Source of the DNA: Agitococcus sp.
Lineage (GTDB): Bacteria; Pseudomonadota; Gammaproteobacteria; Pseudomonadales; Moraxellaceae
Assembly: GCA_030646715.1 (NCBI GenBank)
Contig: JAUSLJ010000011.1
Span: 62,001-126,000 of the forward strand
Direction of reading: 5' to 3'
Length of the DNA stretch: 64,000 nucleotides
Shown: positions 40,001 through 55,000 of the stretch, piece by piece
Layout: each line of letters begins with the position of its first letter
Numbering within the stretch: the stretch's first letter is position 1
Translations under genes and position numbers: made by a program
Notes under the pieces: generated by a model
The model's input: only the letters and a program-made list of their open reading frames with translations
What the model was told of the DNA's origin: nothing
The model's database searches: none

Positions 40001-43000
40001 TGATACAACTATATACGCATCATCCTAGAGTTTTCACCATGAGCGACAATAAAAAATCCCACGCCAGTACGCCAACCAAACGCTTTATGCGTCTCGCGGG
40101 GATGACTGCCAGTATTACGGGCAAAGTCATGAGTAACTCCATGAAAAGTCTGGTTGGCTCTGCCGAACAAAAAGCTGAAGCGCGTAGTGATATGTATCAC
40201 GAGATTGGTAAACAAATTGCCAATACACTGGGAGAAATGAAAGGCGCGGTGATGAAAGTTGGGCAGATCGCGTCACAATATCAAGATATTTTTCCGCCTG
40301 AAATTGCCGCGGCTATGAGCAAATTGCAAAAAGAAGCCCCGCCGATGCCGTTTAATATCATTGAACAGCAAATCATTCGTGAATTGGGTGTAAAACCACA
40401 CGAAAAATTTTTAGAATTTGAAGAAAAACCTTTCGCTGCCGCTTCTATTGGTCAAGTTCACCGCGCCAAATTACCAACAGGTGAAGATGTCATCGTCAAA
40501 GTTCAATACCCGGGTGTTGAAGAATGTTGTGAGTCGGATTTAAAACATTTACGCATGGCCTTAAAACTGGCGGGCGTGATTAAAATTAATAAAGAACTGC
40601 AAGAAAAACTCTTTGATGAAATTCGTGTCTCGCTCCATGCCGAATTAGATTATTTACAAGAAGCGGCAAACTTGGTTGAGTTTCGCCAGTTTCACGCTAA
40701 AGATGACAAAGTCATTATTCCGCAAGTGTTTAGCGAATACTCCAGTAAGCGTGTTTTGACTTTGAGCTATGAAGGCGGCGACGGCATTGCCGATACCAAG
40801 CACTACCCAGCTGCAATACGTAATGAAATTGGCGAGCGTTTATTTCATGTGTTGTGTGAGCAGATGTATCACCTGCAAGCCTTACACTGTGACTCTCACC
40901 CTGGAAACTTTGCTTTTCGACCTGATGGCAGTTTAGTGATTTATGACTTTGGCTGCGTTAAACGCTTAAACCCTTTATTAGTAGGCGAAATGAAACGTTT
41001 GGTCAAAGCCGCATTAGCCAATGACTACGCCACAGTTGAGTCTGCTCTGCGTGATTTAGGTATCCGTACCCAAATTGGCGAAGTACCACCTGAATACTAT
41101 TTAGAATGGATTGCCATTTTACTCGCGCCCTTACAAGATAAAACCTTTGATTTTGGCCATAGCCAAGTACATGAGCAGGTTTTAAAGCAAATTAAATCAC
41201 TGATGAAATATTGGGATAGCTTTCAACCCAGTGCCGAAACGATGATGGTTAATCGCGCGATTGGTGGCCACTACTGGAACTTTGTTAATTTAGGCGTACA
41301 CCTGAATTTGCATAAGCCATTAATGACGTATTTATAACACTGACAATTAACATTTTGCTGACTACACTCAATTTAAGGCGACATTTAAGACTTACGCGGT
41401 TATCGCTTTTTTGCTCACTAAACAATCGTTTCCAACGATTTTTAGTTCACAAAACGCGCTAATTTCGATGGAATGCGTAAGTCCTGTGTCTTATCTTGCA
41501 TTAAGGAGTCAGCAATGGCTTTTCTCCGCGAGCAAACCCTCAGTTATCCTATCCATCAATTACTTAGCCCTGAAGGACAACTCAGTGGCGAAACCCCGAT
41601 TAGCTTACAACAAGCCGAACTATGGCAACGCGCCTATCGCCATTTATGGCTGACACGTTTATTTGACCAGCGTGCTGTCGCATTGCAACGCACAGGACAA
41701 TTGGGGACTTATGCCAGTTGCTTAGGCCAAGAAGCCATTAGTACGGCTATTGGCTTTAGCTTACAGCCCAATGATGTCTTTGTGCCCTATTACCGCGATC
41801 AAGCGGCACAAATGCTGCGCGGCACGTCGATGAGCTCTATATTGCAATTTTGGGGTGGTGATGAATGGGGCTCACATCATACCTCTATTCATGATTTACC
41901 CGCCTGTATTCCCATCGCCACCCAAGTCACGCACGCCGCAGGTGTCGCTACCGCACTAAAACTGCGTCATCAAAAACAAGCCGTGCTGACCACCTGTGGT
42001 GATGGAGCCAGTTCACGTGGTGATTTTTATGAAGCCTTAAATTTAGCTGGCGTTTGGCATTTACCATTAGTGGTGGTCATTAACAATAACCAATGGGCGA
42101 TTTCTGTCCCCCTAAGTCAACAAACTGCCACCGCCACCCTCGCACAAAAAGCCCTTGCCGCAGGGGTTATGAGCGTTCGTGTTGATGGCAATGATTTTTT
42201 TGCCCTGATGGCGGTTTTAGACGAAGCCTTAGAACGCGCTCGTCACGGTAAAGGCACGACACTGATTGAAGCGGTCACCTACCGTTTATGTGACCACACC
42301 ACCGCCGACGACATGAGTCGTTATGCCGACCATGCCAGCCGCGAACAAGCACAACAAACTGAACCATTAATTCGTTTTCGTCGCTTACTCGAACAAAAAT
42401 TAATGTGGAATGACCAGCAACAACAAGCAATGGAGATTGCACTATTGGCGCAAATCGGTAGCGAAGTAGATCGCTATTTATCGCTACCACCCGCCAATCC
42501 TGCGGATATGTTTGATTATCTTTATGCGGAACTACCTGAGGACTTAGCCCAACAAAAAGCAGAGTTTTTGCAAAAATTTGGAACCTAATATCATGCAACT
42601 GAATCTAGTCGAAGCGGTTGATTTAGCCCTTGCGCGAGCACTAACTGAAGATGAGCGCGTCATTATTTTGGGTGAAGATGTCGGGCGCAATGGCGGTGTC
42701 TTTCGCGCAACAGTGGGTTTACGTGAGCGTTTTGGTGCGCGTCGTGTTTTAGATACGCCATTGGCAGAAACATTGATTGCAGGTATTGCCGTGGGCATGA
42801 GTAGCCAAGGCTTACGTCCTGTGGCCGAGATTCAATTCTTTGGTTTTATTTATGCCGCTTTAGAGCACTTAATTTCTCATGCTGCACGTTTTCGTAATCG
42901 CACAAGGGGTCGTTTATCTTGCCCGCTGACCTTACGTGTTCCCTTTGGCGGTGGCATTCACGCGCCTGAACATCACTCCGAAAGTACCGAAGCGATTCTT

Positions 43001-46000
43001 TGCCATATTGCAGGTTTAAAAGTGGTGGCTTTATCGTCGCCCCGTACGGCTTATGGCTTATTACTCGCGGCGATTCGTGACCCTGACCCCGTAATTGTCT
43101 TAGAGCCTGAGCGTATTTATCGAAGTTTTAAAGAAGATGTGCTTGATGATGGCGAAGCAATTGCTTTAGGGCAGTGTTTAATATGGCGTAATGGCACGGA
43201 TATTACGTTAATTAGTTGGGGGGCGTTGGTACAAGACTGCCTGATGGCTGCCGATGAATTAGCTCAACAAGGCATCAGTGCCGAAGTTATAGACGTTGCC
43301 AGCCTAAAACCCTTAGATATAACAACAATAATACGTTCCGTTAGCCTAACTGGACGCTGTGTGATTGTGCAAGAAGCGTTAAAATCAGGTGGTTTAGGCA
43401 GTGAAATCGCTGCACGTTTAGCCGATAAAGCCTTTTATGCCCTTCGTGCACCGATTAAAATTGTTAGCCCACCCGATGTTATTGTGCCGTATTTTCGTTT
43501 AGAACAAGCGTATTTGCCCCAAATTAGCGATATTGTCGCCGCTTGTCAGCACATCGTTGGGAGCGGGCAATGAAAACCTTCACTTTACCCGACTTAGGCG
43601 AAGGCTTACACGATGCCACGATTGTTGAATGGTATGCACAAAAAAACAGTCGATTAAAACAAGGCGACCGTCTCTTAGCCGTTGAAACTGCCAAAGCCAT
43701 TGTTGAAATTCCCGCACCTGAAAACTTAGTTATTCATGAATTATTAGTACCCATTAATACCGTTGCCCAAGTAGGTGTGCCGTTAATCCATTATCACTCC
43801 GATTCGGACAGCAAAGCACCAGCCGTATTAGCTAGTAATAACAGCAGTGTCAGCGTCGTTGGTACATTGGTAGAAGCATCTCTCAAGAAAAACGACCGTT
43901 TATTTATCCGTGGTCAAGACCGATTCAGTAAGGACGAATTAAGACAAAGTGAGTTAGCACTACATACTATTCATCGCCCCATAACTCATACGTCTGATAA
44001 GCAACAAGAAACCAGCCAAATACTCACCTTGTCAGGCGCACGATTAACGATGACACAACAACTCAGCCAAGCGCATCAACAAGTTGCGCTCGTAACACTG
44101 TTTGATGAAGTCCAAATAAAGTGGCGGAAAAAAACTCGTCCTCTGCCGCGTCTGATTCGTGCCTTATGTGCAGGTTGTATCGCTGAACCGAAACTTAACT
44201 CGTGGTTTGAGACGGATAAACTGGTTATTCACAAAGATATAAATATCGGTATTGCTATCAATACGCCTCACGGATTACTTGTCCCAGTCTTAAATCATGC
44301 TCAGAGTATGACCTTAGATGAGATTGCCATTGAGGTGAAAAAACTACAAATAGACGCTCAAGAACGACGCCTACCGCCTTCTACGCTACAAGGCGCAACG
44401 ATTAGCTTATCCAACTTTGGCATGATGGCAGGACGCTTTGCCACGCCAATGGTAGTACCTCCGCAAGTTGCTATTTTAGGTGTCGGACGCATTGAAGCAC
44501 GGTATTGGTTAAATAAACGTGGCAAGGTAAAACAAAGCCAAGTGATTCCTTTGTCATTAAGTTTTGACCATCGGGTCTTGACTGGTGGTGAAGCGGCCTT
44601 ATTTTTAGCGGCGGTGATGATCGACTTAGCTTTAAAAGAATAGCTGATTGACCCGCTCGTGGTGAGCCCGTCGAAGCACACCCCCCCTTCGACAGGGCGA
44701 ACGGATTACAGTCAAAAAAATAAGGGCAACCGATGTGGCTGCCCTTATTTAGATAATACTTTTTCTACAAAAAAGCATTTGCCTCATTACGTCAAAGCAT
44801 AAACCGCCAACATAGCAATAATAATCAATACCACAATCACCATAATGCCCATACCATTTTTGGCATCTCCTGCGGAAGGTACTGATGCAGATTCACTTAC
44901 AGACGAACTGACAGGTGCAGGCTTAGGCGCAGGAGCAGGTGAGTGCTGTGGCGCATGATGGCCGCTTGCTGGCGCAGGTGATGGATTTTTAGGTACTGGT
45001 TTTGGCGCAGGCACGTTAACAACAGGACGGAACTGTGTACGCTCTGCCTCCTCTTCAAAGTCAGAGTGCGCAGCAGTTTCAACAGGGCCAACGACTTTAA
45101 ATACCATGGCATCAAACTTAACTTCATCGCCATTTTGTAAAGCGACTTCGTCATGTTTCTTGCCATTCACCCAAGAGCCATTGGAAGAACCTAAGTCCTT
45201 AACCCACAATTGACCCGCACGAACCGAAAATTCGGCATGACGACGAGAAACGTGTGCGCCACCGACGACAATTTCACAATGTGGATCACGGCCAATGACG
45301 TTTGTACCTTCAATTGGGAACATACGCCCCGAAATAACACCCGTCATGGCTTTGACTTGCCACAGCGGAGGCGGTTTGGGCATATCGCGTTTAATGGCTT
45401 GTGGCGGCGGCTCAGGAGGGGCTTTTGTCGGGTCAATAATTTGCAATTCAACCAAATGCAAACGAATGATGTCGCCGACTTTGATTTCTGTGCGCTTAGA
45501 AACAGGCTGACCGTTTAAAAACGTGCCATTGACGCTGCCCGTATCACGGAGAAAAAGCTTACCATCTTCCTGTTGAAGCTCAGCATGAAAGACGCTGACT
45601 CCTTCATCATTAATCACGAGGTTATTGGTTTTATCGCGACCAATAGTCAAACGAGGATCCACCAACCAAAAAGCAGGCTGACGACGATCAACAAACTGTA
45701 ACTTCAACATGGCAATCTCTCTTCCCTATTTGTCTGTTTGTTTAGGTGCAATTTTAACAGCACCTTGATAAATCTCATTAATTTGCTCGGGTAGTCGGGT
45801 TAGCTGACCCTTAGCACTGACTTCAAATTGCAACATACGTGTTTGCTTATATTGCTGCGTGGCTAATGATGTGGCACTTTGGCCATCACGCAGAATTAAC
45901 GGTTGCAGAAACACTAATAAATTTCGTTTCGTTTTGCTATGGCTCTTTGAACGAAATAAGTGGCCTAGTACAGGTATTTTACTCAAAAGTGGGACTTCGC

Positions 46001-49000
46001 TCACAGATTGAGAGCTATCATCCTGAATTAAACCACCTAATACAATCGTTTGACCATCATCAGCCAAAATAGTCGTTTTAATTGACCGCTTGTTGGTAAT
46101 TAAGTCAGCAGAGTTTACACCCGCTACGCTCGGGACAACAGAGGAAACCTCTTGTTCAACCTCTAATTTTACTGTACCGCCATCACCAATATGCGGAATG
46201 ACCTTTAAAGTGATACCCACATCCTTACGCTCAATGGTCGTAAACGGATTACTGGTGCCCGAACCCGAGCTACTGGTTGAGCCTGTAATAAACGGCACGT
46301 TCTGACCAACGACAATTTTAGCCTCTTGATTGTCGATGGTCATAATACTGGGCGTTGACAGTAAATTGGCATTACTCATGGTACTTAATGCTTGGATTAA
46401 CGCACCATAAAAAGTTCGGTCGCCATTACTATTAGTTTCCGTTTTGCCAAAACCAAACGTTGCACCGTTAAGCCCTGAGACTAACTCAGGCTTATTTTGT
46501 GCGGCGGCCGCTGCAATCGTGGCAATACTTGTGCCTGCATTACCAAAGTTAATTAAACCCACGCCCTTTGTGGGGTCGCCCGCTGCCCATTGCACGCCCA
46601 ACTGATCGGCATTATCTCCTGATATTTCGACAATCGCGGCTTGAATCAACACTTGTGAGCGACGTTGATCTAACTGCTGTACGACCGATTCTAATTCACG
46701 CATCAGCGCAGGGTCGGCTTTCATCACCAGTGCATTTTGGCTTTCATCGGCAATAAAGCTCACGCCACCTGCGGTGATTGCGGTTGACGCGCCTGACGAT
46801 GAACCCGTCGTGCTAGATGATTTAGAGGAGTCATTACTGACCAAGTTTTTTAGCACATCTGCAACTTGCTTGGCACTCGCGTGCTGTAAACGAATCACGC
46901 GTACACCTGACAAACGATCCGCCGCAGGTTTGTCTAGTTGGGCAACGACTTCGCGCACGCGTTTACGCGCCTTGACATCGCCCTTGATTAATAAACGATT
47001 GCCTCGGTTATCGGCCACCAAACGAACACGCGCACCACGCATCTCTTTATTGGTGCTTGTTGATGTTAAAGTATCCAACATCGTCAAGACATCATCCACA
47101 CGCACTTCTTTGAGGTTGATGATTTCTAGCTCGTCACCCTCGCCCGTATCCAGTGATTTAATTAAATTTTCAATTTCGATAATATTATTAGCATGATCAG
47201 AAATAACTAAAGCATTAGAGCCATTAATTGCCGCTAGGTGGGCAAATTGTGGTAACAACGGGCGAATGACGGGAACCAATTCATTGGCGTTGGTATTTTC
47301 TAGCAAGATAACCCGTGTCACTAAGGCTTCGCCCTTACCTTTACCGCGTAAATCAAAGGGCACGGCATTTTGCTTGGCATTGACATCAGGCACGAGTTTA
47401 ATGGCATTACCCGCAGGGACAGCAGCAAAACCATTGACGCTTAACACGCCCAAAAACAATTCGTAAACCGCATCTGCCGTTAAGGGCTTGCTGGAAATAA
47501 CGGTAATATTGCCTTTAACTCGTGGGTCAACAATAAAGTTTTTGCCCGTAATTTCAGAAACCTCTGACACTAAAGCCGAGATATCGGCTTCTTTTAAATT
47601 TACTTTCCATGTTTTAGCGTCAACAGGCGCACTCAGCGCGAGTAACAAAGAAAGGGCAATAAGTGATTGACGTGCTTTCATGTTAGAAATTTTGCTCAAT
47701 AGTTAAAGTTTGACTACCGCGCTGAATATCGATGCGGGCATGACCAGTTTGTTGTACTTGTTGCAACAGGTCTTTATCCAATTGAGGGTTTCCCAATGGT
47801 TGACCATTTAATCGTAAAATTTTATCGCCTGCTTTTAAGCCTAAGCTCCGACGAAGATTAGCAGGAGCATTATCAGTAATTTCGTAACCTTGGCCTTTTT
47901 TAGCCACTAAACCCATTTCCGATAAATAAGCATCAGGCTCAGAGCTTAAACGGCCAACGGCTTGGCTCAACATATCTCGCGCTTGCAAGCCTCGTTTATC
48001 TACTGCCGTAGCCATTGGCGAGGCTACTGGCGGGTCGCCACCTAACAAATTGGTTTTGACAAACCTTAATACTTCATCAATGCCGTTACGCTGTAATAAA
48101 ACACGATCCACATAGACGGCAGATAACGTTGCTCCGCCAGAAACTTGCTGTCCGACTTGATAAAGCTTACCAATCCCTTGCCCTTGTTCACTAATAATGG
48201 CACTGGATTGTTGCTGGTTAGTGCTGGCAAAAACACCGTCTAATTTCAGTTGTAACACCGTATCAGGCGCATTAGCAGCATCGCTGGCCGACACTGTCGT
48301 ATTGACCTTAAAAATACTGAATGTGGCTAAACGACTGCCATCAACGGCGGCAACACTGTTGGTGACAGGCGCTAATGTTGGCTTTGCCAAATCAGCCCGA
48401 TCTTGACCTGCCAACAGCCATAACAAACTCGCCATACGCCAACCAAAAAACAGCGTAGCCACCAACATCACTGTCCGAGCAATGTTGCGATTATGATGGG
48501 TGATCAGTGATAGCGATGGCAATTTCACGCGCTTTCCTACTTTCATTAAAGTGTTTAAATTAAGATTACGGCTGTTTTTATAAACTATTCAGTGGTTGCG
48601 ATGCGCTAACGACGATTGCATCAGGCTCGGCCACACCATGATAATTAGGCGAATACATCAATAATCGCTGCGTTAATCGACTTTCTAACTGTTCACCTGT
48701 CAAAATAAATGACGCTAGATTTGCGCCTTGTTGTTCTTGTAAATTAATCATTAACTGACTTTGTTGACCTTGTACAGCAATAATCACTGGCGGTAAGTTA
48801 ACATGTTGACGCTGGCCGTTAAAGACATAATCTAAAGCCCCCCCCTGCCAAGACATAGTTCCTTTAGAATCTGTCCATGAATTTTTTTGATGATTCAAGG
48901 TGAGTTGTTGCAGCTCAATTACCGTATTTGGCAATTGCCAACCTGACAACAAACCTTGCACTTCCGCAGGAGCTATTTGTCCTTTCGCATCAAGCAACTG

Positions 49001-52000
49001 CCAACCTTTCACTCCCAAACGTAACACACCCTGCACATGACTATGCGCCGTTAACACTTCTGCTTGCACGCCTAAACTCAAACGTAATAATGACGATGGT
49101 TGAAACTGCCAGCGCAATTGTCCTTGCACGCCTTGATATTGACCATTGACTTGGCCAGACCAAATGCTACCACCCCACGTATGAAACAGGGTTTTAAGGG
49201 TATTAGGCATAAAATGAGAAGCAACTCGGGCAGGCGTTTGAATCAGCAAAGACATCAACAACACAAACGTTGCCAGTAGCACCCAGTTGTAAGCACGAGC
49301 TTCTTTGTCTTCATGGTCAATGTTTGATTTAAGCATAGTAAAATAATACGGTTCAAATTGTTATTGTGTGATGACAACAGGCGATTAAAAGCCACTTTAT
49401 TTTTGTTGAGCGCGAAATCTAACAGAGCAAATCGGCTTTTAGTGATTTCTACTGGCTTTTAGCTCCAAAATTCAGCACTTCCGTTTAACAGTGTAAGTGA
49501 CCATCGTTCTTTATCGCTATTTTCGGCTCACAATACAAGTATTTTTTAGTTGATGCACCGATAAAAAACCCCCATTAATCGGGGGTTTTTTGTATCGAAT
49601 CAACTGACAACGACAATGAGCATGATTAGATTAAAAAATCTGCTAATTGTTTGCCAGCCGCTAATTGAGCTGCCAACCAACGTGGTTGCTTGCCACGACC
49701 TGTCCATGTTTCGTCAGCATTCGCTGTATTGCGGTAGCGTGGCTCAACTTTTTTCTTTTCTTTCGTTGAAGTGGCGTTTACTTCACCCTTCACTTCTAAC
49801 AACTCAGCAACTGTCATGCCTAAATCAGCGGCAATTTGCTCAACTTTAGCACGCGCTTGTTTAACGGATGATTTTCTTTTGGCTTTAATTAACTGTTGCG
49901 CCTGAGCAATAACACCGTTCAGCTCTTCAATAGTTAATGCGCTTAAATCAATACTCATTGTTTTTCCTCTTGGGTATTTTCGTAGTAGATAAACGATAAT
50001 AGTTTTATGACGGGCTAATCATAAATTAAAACCCGTGATAATAAAACTAATAACTGTCACTACATTTTTTGTTATCAGTGACCCATTTAACTTTAAAAAG
50101 GTAAATCATCATCTAAATCATTATGTGCAACGGGTGCAGGACGATTATTAGCAGGCTTGTTCGCCGCAGCACGAGGAGCAGATTGATAATCCTCTTGTTG
50201 ACCGCCACCATAACCGCCGCCATAGCCATCACTATCACTTGATGAGGGTTGATTATTTCCTGCTGAACGGCTGTCAATTAACTGCATCGCGGATGCTTTA
50301 ATCTCAGTAGAATAACGGTCTTGGCCTGTGGTTTTATCTTGCCATTTACGGGTATGAATAGAACCCTCAACATAAACTTTACTGCCTTTACGCAGATACT
50401 CACCTGAGATTTCTGCTAAACGGCCATAAAATACAATCCGATGCCATTCAGTTTGTTCGGTTAACTGACCTGTGTTTTTATCTTTCCATGATTCGCTAGT
50501 GGCAATCGAAACAGTAGTCACTGTGCTACCGCTCGCACCTAAACTACGCACTTCTGGGTCACGACCCACTGTCCCTAACAAAACAACTTTATTGACTCCA
50601 CGCATAACGCTATAACCTCTATATGGTAATTACCTTTACTACGACACATTCCCAACACAAACAACTTGTGCCAGTCCTAAAAAAAGCGACTTTAGCCGAT
50701 ATTCAACTACGCCGCTACTAGTCTTGAAACAAAACCATCAACTTGTTTTTCATCATACGATTGCTTATCCACTTTTAAGTAAATCAAGCCATCGGTTGCC
50801 AAAACAACAACCTCTTCTACCCCTTGCACCGTTTGCAAGTCTTGCACTAGTTGCGTGGCTATTGTTTGATTACACGGTTGAATCGATAACATCATACTGT
50901 GTAAAAAACGAGGCGATTGCATCGTCATAGCGACGATTAGCCATAATAAAGCCAAGCCCACTAAAACCCAATAAATTGCGCCAATACTATAATGGCTATA
51001 TAAAACACCGCCTAAAATGCCACCACAAAATGCACCAAAGAATTGGCCACTGGAATAAATGCCCATTGCCGTTGCTTTATTGCCCGCAGGAGCAATTTTG
51101 CTTAATAACGATGGCAACAATGCCTCAAGTAAATTAAAGGCAATAAAAAACAAACTAATACCGACTAATAAATTGACATAGTGCTGATAACCTTGTGCTA
51201 AAACGGCCAAGCTAATGGCCAATAATGCAATACCAAACAAAAACACCTGTTTAATTTTACGTTTTTTCTCAGCAATGATAATGGCAGGCACAGCCGCAAT
51301 AAATCCACCTAACACAATGGGTAAATATACCCAACCATGTTGGCTCGGTGCTAAATGGGCATAATCTATTAATAGATGAGGTAATAATACAAAACTCGCC
51401 GTCATTACTAAATGCAGCACAAAAATACCAACATTCAGCCTTAATAATTCAGGATGAACAAAACTCTGCCGCAACTGCAACCAATATGAGTCTGAAGTTT
51501 GTTTTAGCGTAATCGTCGGCTTTGGCACTATCGCTAATAAAAACAAGCCAGCCACACCCAATAAAGACGTTGCCCAAAACAAACCACTCAAACCAAAATG
51601 TGCCGCCACAAAAGGCCCTAAAATAAAGGCAACGGCAAATGACAGGCCAATACTCATGCCTATCGTGGACATCGCTTTAGTACGTTGTTCTTCTCGGGTT
51701 AAGTCTGCCAATAAGGCCATGACGACGGCGGAAATCGCCCCAGCCCCTTGAATGGCTCGGCCTAGAATCACGCCCCAAATAGTCGTGGACACCGCCGCGA
51801 CTGCGCCACCAATGGCAAATAAAATCAAACCTTGAATAATTAAACGCTTACGATCCATGCGATCGGCTAATAAGCCAATAGGTATTTGTAAAATAGCTTG
51901 TGTCAAACCATAAATACCAATCGCCAAACCAATCAACGCGGGCGTAGAACCTGTTAACTCTCGGCCATAAATTGCAAATACGGGCATAATCATAAACAAG

Positions 52001-55000
52001 CCCAGCATCCTTAAGGCGAAAATACTGGCTAAAGCAGTGGTCGCTTTGCGTTCACCTTGAGTCATACCCTTCATTAGTCACACCCGTTGTAAAATCAGGG
52101 CGCATTATACGCGCTGGAATGATTTGGACTTACGCATTTCACCGAAATTAGCGCGTTTTGCGAGCTAAAAATCGTTGCAGACGATTCTTTAGCGAGCAAA
52201 TAAGCGATAACCGCGTCAGTCGTAATAGTAATGTTGACTGCCCTTTAACAGAAGATTTGCTTATACTCGTGGGTCTATCCGTCCTGAGCCAATTTGTTCA
52301 TGAATAACTTTATTCGCATCCGTGGCGCACGTACCCATAATTTAAAAAACATTTCTTTAGATATTCCGCGTGACAAATTAGTAGTGATTACAGGTTTGTC
52401 TGGCTCAGGTAAATCATCTCTAGCCTTTGATACTTTATATGCTGAAGGACAACGGCGTTATGTGGAATCCCTTTCTGCTTATGCACGTCAGTTTCTGTCG
52501 CTTATGCAAAAGCCAGATGTCGATAGTATTGATGGTTTATCGCCAGCGATTGCTATTGAGCAAAAATCTACCTCGCACAATCCGCGCTCCACTGTTGGCA
52601 CGATTACCGAAATTTATGATTATTTGCGCTTGTTATATGCACGTGTCGGCACGCCTTATTGCCCCGATCATAACCTACCCTTAGAAGCACAAACCATTAG
52701 CCAAATGGTAGACAGCGTTTTAGCTCTTCCTGAAGGCAGTGCGTTGATGTTACTCGCACCTGTAGTGCGTGACCGTAAAGGCGAACATTTACATATTTTA
52801 GAAGGCTTACGCGCTCAAGGTTTTGTCCGAGCACGGATTGATAATATTGTCGTTGATTTAGATGATGCCCCAGCACTAGAAAAAAATAAAAAACATACCA
52901 TTGAAGTAGTGATTGACCGTTTTAAAGTGCGTGCCGATTTAGCCTTACGCTTAGCCGAGTCTTTTGAAACCTCCCTACGGTTAGCCGATGGTGTTGCACA
53001 AGTGGCCTTTATGGAGACCGAGCAAAACCAAGAAGAGTTATTATTCTCTGCACGTCATACCTGCGTTAAATGTGGTTATGCGATGGGTGATTTAGAGCCG
53101 CGTTTATTCTCGTTTAATAATCCTGCGGGCGCGTGCCCAAGCTGTGATGGTTTAGGACAAAAATCGCATTTTGCCGCAGATAATATCGTTTTACATCCCG
53201 AACTCAATTTAAATGAAGGCGTAGTGCGTGGTTGGGACAAACAACATCCTTATTATTTTATGTTGTTAACGTCCGTAGCCAAACATTATGACGTCAGTTT
53301 AGAAACACCGTGGCAAGCCTTACCACTCAACATTCAACACATTATTTTACACGGCTCAAAAAAAGACAAAATTGCTTTTGCTTTTGTTGATGAACGTGGC
53401 AATAAACGTCTAAAAGAACAACCGTTTGAAGGTGTTTTGCCGCATTTAGAACGCCGTTACCGCGAAACGGAATCACCTGCGGTGCGTGAAGATTTAGCTC
53501 AGTATTTAGTCACCAGTTCGTGTAACGAATGTGAAGGTTCACGCTTACGCAAAGAAGCACGTTGTGTGTTTGTAGCGGATAAAAACTTACCCGCGGTCAG
53601 TAAACTCCCCATTAAAGCGGCATCAGATTATTTTGAAGGCCTGATGTTAACAGGTAAAAAAGGTGAAATTGCCGATAAGATTCTGAAAGAAATTCGTGAG
53701 CGTTTGCACTTTTTAGTCAGTGTCGGTTTAGATTATTTGTCGTTGGAACGCTCAGCGGAAACCTTATCAGGCGGGGAAGCGCAACGGATTCGTTTAGCTT
53801 CGCAAATTGGTGCGGGCTTGATGGGTGTAATGTATGTGTTGGATGAACCGTCAATTGGTTTACATCAACGCGATAACGAACGCTTATTACAAACACTGGT
53901 TAAGTTACGTGACTTAGGCAACACCGTATTAGTCGTTGAACACGATGAAGAAGCGATTCGTGCTGCCGACTATGTGATTGATATTGGGCCAGGTGCGGGT
54001 GTGCATGGTGGCCAAATCATCGCCCAAGGTGATGTGAATGACATTATGAATGCGCCTGATTCGTTAACAGGCCAATACCTATCTGGCGTGACGAAGATTG
54101 CCGTACCAAGCGAACGTAACCCCGTCAACCCTGAAAAAATGCTGGTTTTAGCTGGCGCAACAGGCAATAACCTCAAAAATGTCACCATCGAAATTCCTTT
54201 AGGTTTAATGACCTGTATTACGGGTGTTTCGGGTTCGGGTAAATCAACACTGATTAACGGCACATTATTCCCGATTACTGCTCGCGCTTTAAATGGTGCA
54301 ATTAGCCTGACACCAGCCCCCTACCAAAGCATTACAGGCTTAGAACAATTAGATAAAGTCGTTGATATTGACCAAAGCCCCATTGGTCGCACACCACGCT
54401 CTAACCCCGCCACTTATACAGGTTTATTTACCCCGATTCGTGAATTATTTGCCGCCACACAGGAAGCACGCTCACGCGGTTATAGTGCAGGCCGTTTTTC
54501 GTTTAATGTCAAAGGCGGACGTTGTGAATCCTGTGAAGGCGATGGCGTGATTAAAGTCGCCATGCACTTTTTGCCTGATGTTTATGTGCCGTGTGATGTC
54601 TGTCATGGTGAACGTTATAACCGCGAAACCTTAGAAATTCGCTATAAGGGCAAAACCATTTCGCAAATTTTAGGTTTGACGGTGGAAGATGCGCATACTT
54701 TTTTTGAAGCCGTTCCCAGTTTAGCGCGTAAATTACAAACCTTAATGGCGGTTGGTTTGAGCTACATTACCTTAGGGCAAGCGGCAACCACACTTTCAGG
54801 CGGTGAAGCACAACGGGTAAAACTGGCGCGTGAGTTGGCCAAACGCGACACAGGCAAAACCTTATACATTTTAGATGAGCCAACGACAGGTTTACACTTT
54901 CACGATATCGCCCAATTGCTAGCGGTATTGCAAAAGTTACGCGAACATGGCAACACCATTGTCATTATTGAGCATAATTTAGATGTGATTAAAACAGCCG